Assembly (NCBI GenBank): GCA_965183875.1
Contig: CBCYMK010000031.1
Coordinates: forward strand, 1 to 64,000
Reading direction: 5' to 3'
Origin: UBA6772 sp965183875
Lineage (GTDB): Bacteria; Bacteroidota; Bacteroidia; Flavobacteriales; UBA7430
DNA: 64,000 nucleotides
How positions within the stretch are numbered: position 1 is the stretch's first letter; the number at the start of each line of letters is the position of its first letter. The position numbers and the translations under genes were made by a program. Of this stretch, positions 55,198-62,810 are shown one piece after another. Below the pieces are notes generated by a model. The model worked only from the letters and a program-made list of their open reading frames with translations, had not been told where the DNA came from and searched no databases.

Positions 55198-56739
55198 TTA
55201 TAGTTTCGATAAATTATGGCGAATACTAACGGCTTTGTCTATGATATCTCTAACAGCACCCATAGAAACACGTTCTTGCTCCATGCTATCTCTATGACGA
55301 ATTGTAACACAATTATCGTTCACAGTATCGTTGTCTATAGTAATACAGAAAGGAGTTCCGTTTGCATCTTGTCTGCGGTAACGGCGACCAATAGAATCTT
55401 TTTCTTCTATGGTACAGTTAAATTCTAACTTCAACTCATCGTATAATTTACGTGCCAATTCCGGAAGACCATCCTTTTTAGTTAAAGGTAGAATAGCTGC
55501 TTTTACAGGCGCTAAAACTGGAGGTAAAGCCAATACAATTCTTGTATCGTTCTCACCAATTTTCTCTTCTTTATACGCATTACACATGGTTAATAAGAAC
55601 ATGCGATCTACTCCAATAGAAGTCTCTACTACAAAAGGAGTGTAACTTTCGTTAATTTCTGGATCGAAGTATTGAACCTTTCTACCAGAATGCTCTTGGT
55701 GTGCTTTTAAGTCGAAGTCTGTACGAGAGTGTATTCCTTCTACTTCTTTAAATCCGAAAGGGAATTGGTATTCTATATCTGTAGCAGCATTTGCATAATG
55801 TGCTAATTTTTCGTGGTCGTGGAAACGGTATTTCTTAGTATCTACTCCTAAAGAAAGGTGCCATTTATGACGTGTTTCTTTCCAGTGTTCGTACCATTTC
55901 ATCTCTTCTCCTGGACGTACAAAGAATTGCATTTCCATTTGTTCGAATTCGCGCATACGGAAGATAAACTGACGAGCTACAATTTCATTACGGAAAGCTT
56001 TCCCTATTTGAGCTATCCCAAAAGGTACTTTCATACGTCCAGTTTTCTGAACGTTTAGGAAATTTACAAAAATCCCTTGAGCCGTTTCTGGACGCAACCA
56101 AAGATCAGTAGATCCATCTGCAGTAGCACCCATTTTTGTTCCAAACATCAAGTTAAACTGACGTACTTCAGTCCAATTAGCTGTTCCCGAAACAGGGCAT
56201 TTTATTTCCAACTCTTCAATAAGCGCTTTTACATCGTCTAAGTCTTCTTTTTCTAAACTACCGTTTAAGCGTTTAGAAATAGCAGCCATCTTTTCTTTAT
56301 AACCTAAAACTCTAGGGTTGGTTTCTAAGAATTGAGGCTCATCAAAATCATCGCCGAAACGCTTTACAGCTTTCTTTACTTCTTTGGCTATTTTACCTTC
56401 TATCTTAGCAATAAAATCTTCAACCAATACATCGGCACGATAACGTTTTTTGGAGTCTTTATTATCTATAAGAGGGTCGCTAAATGCATCTACGTGACCC
56501 GAAGCTTTCCAAGTAGTAGGATGCATAAAAATAGCAGAATCTATCCCTACTATATTCTCGTTCATCTTTACCATTGAAGCCCACCAGTAGTCTTTGATGT
56601 TTTTCTTTAGTTCTGATCCGTTAGAACCGTAATCGTAAACAGCCGCCAAGCCATCGTATAATTCACTCGATTGAAATACATATCCGTACTCTTTAGAGTG
56701 CGCTATAACTTTCTTAAAAATATCGTCTTGATTTGCCAT
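55198..56739 (-). CDS. glyS: Glycyl-tRNA synthetase (dimeric class II)
   Basis: This 513-residue protein is the homodimeric type of GlyRS. The N-terminal 'SSELYDGLAAVYDYGSNGSELKKNIKDYWW' is a family signature. Motif 2 is in 'GIAQIGKAFRNEIVARQFIFRMREFEQMEMQFF', motif 3 in 'PFVVETSIGVDRMFL', and the anticodon-binding domain is the last 110 residues. The start fits the family; it lies only 5 bases from a TATTTTTG element, so the mRNA would be nearly leaderless. Confidence 0.96.
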   Translation of the reverse strand: MANQDDIFKKVIAHSKEYGYVFQSSELYDGLAAVYDYGSNGSELKKNIKDYWWASMVKMNENIVGIDSAIFMHPTTWKASGHVDAFSDPLIDNKDSKKRYRADVLVEDFIAKIEGKIAKEVKKAVKRFGDDFDEPQFLETNPRVLGYKEKMAAISKRLNGSLEKEDLDDVKALIEELEIKCPVSGTANWTEVRQFNLMFGTKMGATADGSTDLWLRPETAQGIFVNFLNVQKTGRMKVPFGIAQIGKAFRNEIVARQFIFRMREFEQMEMQFFVRPGEEMKWYEHWKETRHKWHLSLGVDTKKYRFHDHEKLAHYANAATDIEYQFPFGFKEVEGIHSRTDFDLKAHQEHSGRKVQYFDPEINESYTPFVVETSIGVDRMFLLTMCNAYKEEKIGENDTRIVLALPPVLAPVKAAILPLTKKDGLPELARKLYDELKLEFNCTIEEKDSIGRRYRRQDANGTPFCITIDNDTVNDNCVTIRHRDSMEQERVSMGAVRDIIDKAVSIRHNLSKL

Positions 56740-56744
56740 AGCTG

Positions 56745-56752
56745 CAAAAATA
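56745..56752 (-). promoter_or_regulatory. -7 promoter element of glyS, very close to the start codon
   Basis: Read leftwards, TATTTTTG matches TAnnTTTG and is followed by only five bases (CAGCT) before the ATG. If used, transcription would start at or next to the ATG. Confidence 0.4.
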
Positions 56753-56814
56753 CTAAATTGAATTTGTTTAAAGGATACTTAAGTTCGTATTACTTTTTTT
56801 TAAAAATTTAGTGA

Positions 56815-57915
56815 TGAGTGAAGAAAGATGAGGGATGAGGAGGAAATGACTGATTAAAAAACGAAGACAAAGACGAAGACGAAATGATGGGGAAAAAAGT
56901 CGTGCAGTCTTGCGGTCAGATGAGTCGGTTAGGGACTAGGATGGAGAAATGTCCCGATAGCTATCGGGAAGGGAAAAAGTCAAAAGGTCTTGCGGTCAGA
57001 CGAGTCTGTTAAAGACTATTATGAAGAATGAATGACTAATTAAAAAAACGAAGGACGAAGACAAAGACGAAATGATGGGGAAAAAAGTCTTGCAGTCTTG
57101 CGGTCAAATGAGTCAGTAGAGACTATTATGAAGAATGAATGACTAATTAAAAAAACGAAGACTAAGACGAAGACGAAATGATGGGGAAAAAAGTCTTGCA
57201 GTCTTGCGGTCAAATGAGTCAGTAGAGACTATTATGAAGAATGAATGACTAATTAAAAAACGAAGACTAAGACTAAGACGAAATGATGGGGAAAAAAGTC
57301 TTGCAGTCTTGCGGTCAAATGAGTCAGTAGAGACTATTATGAAGAATGAATGACTAATTAAAAAAACGAAGACTAAGACGAAGACGTAATGAGGTAGTAG
57401 GAAATTTTAAAAAAAATCAAAAGGTCTTGCGGTCAGATGAGTCTGTTAAAGACTAGGATGGATAGAAGAAATGACTGATTAAAAACGAAGACAAAGACGA
57501 AATGATGTGGAAAAAAAGTCGTGTAGTCTTGCGGTCAAATGAGTCAGTAGAGACTATTATGAAGAATGAATGACTAATTAAAAAAACGAAGACTAAGACT
57601 AAGACGAAATGATGGGGAAAAAAGTCTTGCAGTCTTGCGGTCAGATGAGTCTGTTAAAGACTAGGATGGAGAAATGTCCCGATAGCTATCGGGAAGGGAT
57701 GAGGAGAAAATAACTGATTAAAAACGAAGACAAAGACGTAATGAGGTAGTAGGAAATTTTAAAAAAAATCAAAAGGTCTTGCGGTCAAATGGGTCTGTTA
57801 AGGACTAGGATGGATAGAAGAAATGACTGATTAAAAACGAAGACAAAGACGAAATGATGTGGAAAAAAAGTCGTGTAGTCTTGCAGTCAAATGGGTCTGT
57901 TAAGGACTAGGATGG
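56815..57915 (+). repeat. Large tandem array, units about 105 bp
   Basis: The 1.1-kb block holds roughly ten units of the family. A homogeneous run has cores at 57087, 57193 and 57298 (105-106 bp apart), each with TCTTGCAGTCTTGCGGTC, AGTAGAGACTATTATGAAG, GACTAATTAAAAA and a GACTAA/GACGAA hexamer block. Other units match those at 54 kb. Palindromes CCCGATAGCTATCGGG are at 56953-56968 and 57678-57693. Two segments near 57385-57410 and 57730-57765 share GAGGTAGTAGGAAATTTT. No ORF. Confidence 0.82.
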
Positions 57916-58092
57916 ACTTCGAGTGCCTCAGCCTGACAAATAATGCTCTGTATTCTGTATTCCTACTCTTGTATTCTTCTTTTTCAGTAGGTGGGAAAAG
58001 AGTGTGGTAAAACGTAAGCAGGAAAGAAAATGGACTAGAAGAAACGAGAAAAAATTACTTAGTACTTTATAGCTTTACTAATTTCAACATTA
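57916..58092. repeat. Array end block and spacer before the AAA ATPase gene
   Basis: 'CTTCGAGTGCCTCAGCCTGAC' at about 57908-57928 and CTGTATT-type heptamers at 57948-57985 duplicate the block at 51487-51550. The remaining bases are AT-rich with no feature seen. Confidence 0.5.
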
Positions 58093-59289
58093 TTAATACA
58101 GAAACCCAAACAACCAAAGCGGGATTTTATTCTGAAAACCACATTCTATATCATCTGAAACAACGTAAGCATTCTCGATACCTTGAACCTGTTTATCTGT
58201 CTTATTCTTACCCCCAACTTCAAAAACATACAGGTCATCAATAATAAAATCGCCTTTAGCAGCAAAATTCACCTTGTGATTATCGCGAAGTTGATTTACA
58301 AAAAAAGTCTCTCGTACACTTCCAACATTTACCTCGGTAGAAGCAAGAGCATACATTAAATTGCTATTTTCCATAAACACCTTATTTGGTTTTTGTAATC
58401 TACTTATACCATCAGCTTTCTTGAATAAATTTAAACTTAAGCCTATTTCATCTAAATAATGGAAATACATCAGAAGAGTAGCTCTATTTATGGCCATCTT
58501 CTCACTCAAACGACTCACATTTGGAATAAAAGGGACCGATTCAGAAATTATTAATAAAAGCTGTTTTAACTTGGGGACATAAGCTAAATCAACACCTCGC
58601 AACATAGGGAGCTCTATCTCAAGCATCATTTTTACTACCTCTTCAATTCGCATATAATACAAATCAACTTGCTCTTTATAAAAAGGATAGTAACCTTTAG
58701 TTAAATAACTATTAAAATACTGAAAAGGTTTAAGTACACTGCAGACCTCATTTGCGATAGCCACATGATTTTCTAACAATTCCGACAAACTATATATAGG
58801 CAAGTCCTGTCCAGTCTCTATAGCTATATACTCTCGAAAAGACAAACCTTGCATGTGATACACTACTGCTCTTCTGCTTAAATCGGCACTTGCATTAATA
58901 ATCTCCAACGAAGAAGATCCCGTGAAAACAACTTTCAAAGATGGGAAATCGTCGTAAATATTTTTTATTTCTTGTGACCAGTTTGGGTATTTATGCACCT
59001 CATCAACAAAAAGATACACCCCTCCTCTTTTGGTAAACACTTCTGCCAAACTTACTAAGCTATTCTTGCTAAACCATAAATCATCTAAACTTATATAAAG
59101 GGTTTTTTCTAGATCCTCAGACAAATTCAATTTTATATACTGTAATAGTAAAGTGGTCTTCCCTACACCATGTGCACCTTTGAGGCCTAATAATCGAGCA
59201 TTCCAATTTATACTATAGAGCCTACTTCTTACAAAATCAGTAGAAGTATGTCTTAGTTTTTGTAGGTATTTTTCAAATAACTTATCCAT
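58093..59289 (-). CDS. AAA ATPase with C-terminal DUF4143-like domain
   Basis: This 398-residue protein of the AAA_14 type has Walker A 'GLKGAHGVGKTTLLLQY' (about residues 35-50), Walker B 'GVYLFVDEVHKYPNW' and sensor 'LKVVFTGSSSLEI'. 'DLSRRAVVYHMQGLSFREYI' is a family hallmark. A winged-helix stretch 'PFIPNVSRLSEKMAINRATLLMYFHYLDE' precedes a C-terminal nuclease-like segment ('FAAKGDFIIDDLYVFEVGGKNKTDKQV', resembling a PD-(D/E)XK core). Function is unknown across the family. It lies between two repeat regions and may be accessory. Confidence 0.82.
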   Translation of the reverse strand: MDKLFEKYLQKLRHTSTDFVRSRLYSINWNARLLGLKGAHGVGKTTLLLQYIKLNLSEDLEKTLYISLDDLWFSKNSLVSLAEVFTKRGGVYLFVDEVHKYPNWSQEIKNIYDDFPSLKVVFTGSSSLEIINASADLSRRAVVYHMQGLSFREYIAIETGQDLPIYSLSELLENHVAIANEVCSVLKPFQYFNSYLTKGYYPFYKEQVDLYYMRIEEVVKMMLEIELPMLRGVDLAYVPKLKQLLLIISESVPFIPNVSRLSEKMAINRATLLMYFHYLDEIGLSLNLFKKADGISRLQKPNKVFMENSNLMYALASTEVNVGSVRETFFVNQLRDNHKVNFAAKGDFIIDDLYVFEVGGKNKTDKQVQGIENAYVVSDDIECGFQNKIPLWLFGFLY

Positions 59290-59482
59290 AATTGTTTAGT
59301 GTACCATACAAATGTAGGTGAATTTTGTTTAATACAACGAACGACTGTAGGTAAGTCAAAAGGTCGTGCGGTCAAATGGGTCGTTAGAGACTAGGATGGA
59401 GAAAATTTCAAACTACCCTACCTACTTAACTTCATTAAATCTCTGTATTCTGTGTTCCTGACTCCTGTATCCTTCTTTTATC
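59290..59482 (+). repeat. Single partial unit of the 102-bp family and CTGTATT heptamers
   Basis: At 59345-59400 a single partial unit occurs (GGTCGTGCGGTCAAATG ... GACTAGGATGGAG). It is followed at 59410-59482 by 'CTACTTAACTTCATTAAAT' and the CTGTATT heptamer block, which recur at about 61510 and 63100. No gene. Confidence 0.6.
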
Positions 59483-59608
59483 GGAAAACGGAAATGGTGA
59501 GTGGTAAAACGTAAATCGGAAGACGTAAAACGTGAATGGAGAGTGGTGAATGGTAAGTGGTAAGCCGGAAATCGGAAGACGTGAATGTTGAGTTTTAAGT
59601 TTTGAGTT
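59483..59608 (+). repeat. Heptamer array, 18 units in exact phase
   Basis: The 126 bases divide without remainder into 18 heptamers of consensus GTRARNS (for example GTGAATG, GTAAAAC, GGAAGAC); the last three change to TTGAGTT/TTAAGTT. The phase is kept despite many substitutions. Confidence 0.8.
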
Positions 59609-59660
59609 GTGCATCGAGCACCCCTACCTAGGGTAGGGTTTATCGAAGGGTACCTTTTCC

Positions 59661-59688
59661 CATTCACCATTCACCGTTTACCATTTAT
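59661..59688 (-). repeat. Inverted heptamers at the 3' end of wbpB
   Basis: Four heptamers of type CATTCAC, the reverse complement of GTGAATG, end inside the last codon of the WbpB-like gene. With the forward array at 59483-59608 they frame a palindromic CCCTACCTAGGGTAGGG near 59621. Confidence 0.65.
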
Positions 59689-60647
59689 AAAAAAGGATGC
59701 TTAACTACCTCTAAGCCTGCTAAGGGATGATAATCTCCTACTAGGCCAACTGGTTTTTGCTTACGGATATCATGTACTATCTCTATAGAAGTACGAGCCT
59801 CTTCTATCCCAAACCCATTACCAGCAATAATCTGTTTGTAAGACTCAGAATGTAAGTCGGTAAATCCATTAGAAAACTCAAGCTCATTCCCATCCACAAC
59901 AATAGACCTATAAGTTGTTTGTCCAGCAGCTATTATTTCTTTTGGAAGAGTAGCTGCATTGATAGACAAAAACCAACGCACATTAGCGCGCTCTAACTGC
60001 AATAAACCTGCAGCTCTATCGTGTGTATGTAGTTGAACCGTATTACTTTTTACCTCTCCAAAAATCCAAGTTAACATATCAAAAAAGTGTATCCCTATAT
60101 TGGTTGCTATACCTCCAGACTTAGAAACATCTCCTTTCCATGAAGCATAATACCAAAGTCCTCTGGAAGTAATATAACTTAGGTCTACATCGTGAACAGT
60201 ATCCAAAGGACTGGTTTCTATTTTCTTTTTTAGAGCAATTATACTAGGGTGTAACCGAAGTTGGAGTATATTCCACACACGTTTGCCTGTTTCTTTTTCT
60301 AAACGCACTAGAGTGTCTAAATTCCATGGATTTAACACTAGTGGTTTTTCACAAATGGCATGAGCGCCCCAACGCAATGCAGACTTAATATGTGCATCGT
60401 GTAAATAATTAGGAGAACATACCGACACATAATCTACTCCAGAAGAAGCATTTTGCAACTTATCCATATACCGATCAAAACGTTCGTATTCGGTAAAAAA
60501 AGAAGCATTTGGAAAAGAGGAGTCTAAAAACCCTACATTATCGTGCGGATCTATAGCAGCCACTAAATTACTACGGGTGTCTTTAATAGCTTTTATATGT
60601 CGCGGAGCTATATATCCCGACAAACCAATCAGTGCAAAGTCTTTCAT
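59685..60647 (-). CDS. wbpB: Gfo/Idh/MocA oxidoreductase, WbpB-like UDP-sugar 3-dehydrogenase
   Basis: This 320-residue NAD-dependent oxidoreductase closely follows the WbpB/WlbA pattern: 'ALIGLSGYIAPRHIKAIKDTRSNLVAAIDPHDNVG' at the N-terminus, 'SVCSPNYLHDAHIKSALRWGAHAICEKPLV' with the catalytic Lys, and 'SGGIATNIGIHFFDMLTWIFG'. WbpB oxidises C3 of UDP-GlcNAc uronic acid on the way to a diamino uronic acid of surface polysaccharide. Its start overlaps the upstream acetyltransferase stop by 4 bases. No transaminase (WbpE) gene is in the window. Confidence 0.85.
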   Translation of the reverse strand: MKDFALIGLSGYIAPRHIKAIKDTRSNLVAAIDPHDNVGFLDSSFPNASFFTEYERFDRYMDKLQNASSGVDYVSVCSPNYLHDAHIKSALRWGAHAICEKPLVLNPWNLDTLVRLEKETGKRVWNILQLRLHPSIIALKKKIETSPLDTVHDVDLSYITSRGLWYYASWKGDVSKSGGIATNIGIHFFDMLTWIFGEVKSNTVQLHTHDRAAGLLQLERANVRWFLSINAATLPKEIIAAGQTTYRSIVVDGNELEFSNGFTDLHSESYKQIIAGNGFGIEEARTSIEIVHDIRKQKPVGLVGDYHPLAGLEVVKHPFL

Positions 60648-61225
60648 ATCCTAGAGGCTTGTCCATTTTCAAGCTTGTACTGCTGATTGCTATCTTTACA
60701 AAAAGCATGTCCAGATGAATCGAAATTCAGGCGATTTCCATGTGCACTCATCCAGCCAATTTGCTTAGATGGATTTCCTATAACGAGTGCATAGTCGGGA
60801 ACAGACTTGGTAACTACCGTTCCTGCACCTACAAAAGCATACTCTCCTAAAGTAATACCACAAACGATAGTAGCATTAGCACCTATTGTAGCTCCCTTTT
60901 TAACTATTGTTGTTTCGTAATCCCCACGTCGGTTAACCTCAGAGCGTGGATTATTTACATTGGTAAAAACACAAGAAGGACCTAAAAAAACATCGTCTTC
61001 ACAAATTACTCCTGTGTAAATAGAAACATTGTTTTGAACTTTTACATTATTACCAAGTACTACCCCTGGCGACACAACTACATTTTGGCCTAAATTGCAA
61101 TTTGATCCCAAAATTGCACCTTCCATAATATGGGAAAAATGCCAAATTTTTGTCCCTAAACCAATAGTACATCCTGTATCTATAACAGCCGTTTCGTGCA
61201 CTTGATATGTTTGTGATTCTTTCAT
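60644..61225 (-). CDS. wbpD: WbpD-like N-acetyltransferase (left-handed beta helix)
   Basis: This 193-residue protein is made of hexapeptide repeats of the LbH type from residue 10 to about 155 ('TAVIDTGCTIGLGTKIWHFSHI', 'VVVSPGVVLGNNVKVQNNVSIYTGVICEDDVFLGP', 'TIVCGITLGEYAFVGAGTVVTKSVPDYALVIGNPSKQIGW'). The sequence and its coupling to the WbpB-like gene indicate acetylation of a 3-amino UDP-sugar in polysaccharide precursor synthesis. Confidence 0.85.
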   Translation of the reverse strand: MKESQTYQVHETAVIDTGCTIGLGTKIWHFSHIMEGAILGSNCNLGQNVVVSPGVVLGNNVKVQNNVSIYTGVICEDDVFLGPSCVFTNVNNPRSEVNRRGDYETTIVKKGATIGANATIVCGITLGEYAFVGAGTVVTKSVPDYALVIGNPSKQIGWMSAHGNRLNFDSSGHAFCKDSNQQYKLENGQASRI

Positions 61226-61284
61226 CAGCGCTAAGATAAAAAAAGTCTTCGATTAAAACTCAGACTGACAGCATGAGAAAAGGG
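61226..61284 (+). repeat. Short dispersed CTTCGA-type repeat upstream of wbpD
   Basis: At about 61249-61274 a diverged copy of the CTTCGA...CTCAGACTGACA motif lies directly before the heptamer array. Confidence 0.45.
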
Positions 61285-61445
61285 TTGAGTGGTGAGTGGT
61301 GAATGGTAAAACGTAAGTCGGAAGACGTAAAACGTAAATGGTGAATGGTGAATGGAAAAATGTAAATCGTAAGATGTAAAACGTAAATGGTAAATGGTGA
61401 ATGGTCAGTGGTGAGTGGTGAGTGGTAAAACGGAAGTCGGAGAGG
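61285..61445 (+). repeat. Heptamer array, 23 units in exact phase
   Basis: The 161 bases divide exactly into 23 heptamers (consensus GTRARNS; GTGAATG, GTAAATG and GTAAAAC are commonest). The unit vocabulary is shared with 59483-59608, so the two arrays are related and lie on both sides of the wbpBD pair. Confidence 0.82.
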
Positions 61446-61577
61446 GTGTAAACTGAACTCTGTCTGAATAAAAATATTTTTTAACTTTATCCAAACACCT
61501 TCTCTAAATTCTCTAGCTACTTAACTTCATTAAATCTCAGTATTCTGTATCCTGTTTTCTACTTAGCTACAAACAGA
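61446..61577. other. Spacer with shared end block
   Basis: AT-rich spacer. From about 61508 it repeats 'CTACTTAACTTCATTAAAT' and CTGTATT-type heptamers seen at 59410 and 63100. Nothing else recognised. Confidence 0.45.
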
Positions 61578-61604
61578 AATCCCAACCTATTGGTCGGGAT
61601 TTTG
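61578..61604. terminator. Hairpin after the nucleotidyltransferase gene
   Basis: AAATCCCAACC-TATT-GGTCGGGATTTT has one mismatch in an 11-bp stem. It lies downstream of the leftward gene ending at 61641; the T tract on that strand is short, so terminator function is moderately supported. Confidence 0.5.
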
Positions 61605-61640
61605 TAGAAAATATAGAGTATGTAATAGTGTTAGTCGATA

Positions 61641-62063
61641 CTACTTTTTAAGCAACCAGCTACTCGATTGTATTTTTTCTCCGAGTCCATCGAGAAGCTC
61701 AATTCCCATAGCTTCACAAATACTACGCTCTGGAATGGTATTATTATTTTGATCTCCGCCATTGGCAAAAGCCAGGGAATAATCTGAACCGTATTCCTTT
61801 GCTATCTTCTCTATTGTTTTACAAACTGTTCTGTCTGTGTCTATAGATAAAACTGCATGGTCTACCGCCTTAATATTAGAGACAATAATCATGCGTTCTT
61901 CTTCTTCTTGAAACTCTGCACTTCCTTTTAAGGCCCGTTGATGGTCATTGTTTACAATTACAAACAATTCATCGGTTAAAGCCTTAGCAGTATTAAAGTA
62001 TTCTAAATGCCCTTTATGTATCGGATTAAAATATCCTGAAACTATGATTGCTTTTTTCTTCAT
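61641..62063 (-). CDS. Cytidylyltransferase/adenylyltransferase family protein
   Basis: This 140-residue nucleotidyltransferase has the HxGH motif in 'SGYFNPIHKGHLEYFNTAKAL' and 'FVIVNNDHQRALKG'. 'ANGGDQNNNTIPERSICEAMGIELLDG' takes the place of the family's ISST-type region. Relatives include glycerol-3-phosphate cytidylyltransferase and heptose-1-phosphate adenylyltransferase. The substrate is likely a sugar or polyol phosphate for surface polysaccharide, from context. Confidence 0.82.
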   Translation of the reverse strand: MKKKAIIVSGYFNPIHKGHLEYFNTAKALTDELFVIVNNDHQRALKGSAEFQEEEERMIIVSNIKAVDHAVLSIDTDRTVCKTIEKIAKEYGSDYSLAFANGGDQNNNTIPERSICEAMGIELLDGLGEKIQSSSWLLKK

Positions 62064-62487
62064 CTTCTATAACTTATTTTTTTGGACAGATAGGCTAAGA
62101 TAACCCAATTTGAAGATTTGACAATGTTGAAAACTGAAATGAGGTAGTAGGTAGTAGGTAGTAGGAAATTAAAGAAGGTCAAAAGGTCTTGCAGTCAGAT
62201 GAGTCGTTAAGGACTAGGATGAATAGAAGAAGTGACTGATTAAAAAACGAAGACTAAGACGAAGGACAAAGACGAAATGATGGGGAAAAAAGTCGTGCAG
62301 TCTTGCGGTCAAATGAGTCGTTAAGAACTAGGATGGAGACAAGAAGTGACTGATTAAAAAACGAAGACAAAGACGAAATGATGGGGAAAAAAGTCGTGCA
62401 GTCTTGCGGTCAAATGAGTCGTTAAGGACTAGGATGAATAGAAGAAGTGACTGATTAAAAAACGAAGACAAAGACTAAGACGAAATG
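62064..62487 (+). repeat. GTAGTAG heptamers and tandem array of ~101-bp units
   Basis: An octamer stretch (62108-62133) and GTAGTAG heptamers (62143-62165) lead into about three units of the 102-bp family, with cores at 62186, 62292 and 62393. The last two carry AAAGTCGTGCAGTCTTGCGG and are 101 bases apart. No gene. Confidence 0.75.
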
Positions 62488-62489
62488 AT

Positions 62490-62810
62490 GACTTGAAAAT
62501 CAAAAAATACTGCTCCAATAATTTTATTTCTCGTCCTCATTTCTTTTAGTGAAAGAAGCGTATAAAATGAGTCTTGCAAAATGTTGTTTGACTTAAACGA
62601 CTAAAAGGAGTTTGAGGAGTTCATTTTGCTGACCATTTTAAAGCTTATGGAACGTTAAGAAAGTATTGAAAATCATGAGTTCCATTGAAAATGGGTACAC
62701 ACGAACTAATTGAAGACATGTCCCGATAACTATCGGGATTTTGGAACTTTTTCATCAAGGAAAAAGTGGAAGCAATAAAGGTAAATACTTGGAGTAAATG
62801 AGAAAAAAAA
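62490..62810 (+). repeat. ~310-bp dispersed element, forward copy
   Basis: Starting at 'GAAAATCAAAAAATACTGC' and ending at 'GGAGTAAATGAGAAAAA', the element is nearly identical to the reverse complement of about 49187-49540. It includes the palindrome variant CCCGATAACTATCGGG at 62722-62737 and phrases GAGTTCATTTTG and GAACGTTAAGAAAG. Short ORFs in it are not conserved as proteins. It is bordered on both sides by units of the 102-bp family, as in the other copy. Confidence 0.8.

Noticed and set aside
55097..55297. 66-residue plus-strand ORF after the SRP RNA
   Set aside because: It runs through the glyS terminator and the 3' end of glyS in antisense, so it is almost certainly chance.
50915..57915. 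CRISPR arrays
   Set aside because: The tandem units are contiguous 100-bp repeats without unique spacers of constant length, and no cas gene is in the window.
59422..59670. 82-residue minus-strand ORF
   Set aside because: It is a translation of the heptamer array, giving a periodic FRF/THH-type peptide with no independent support.
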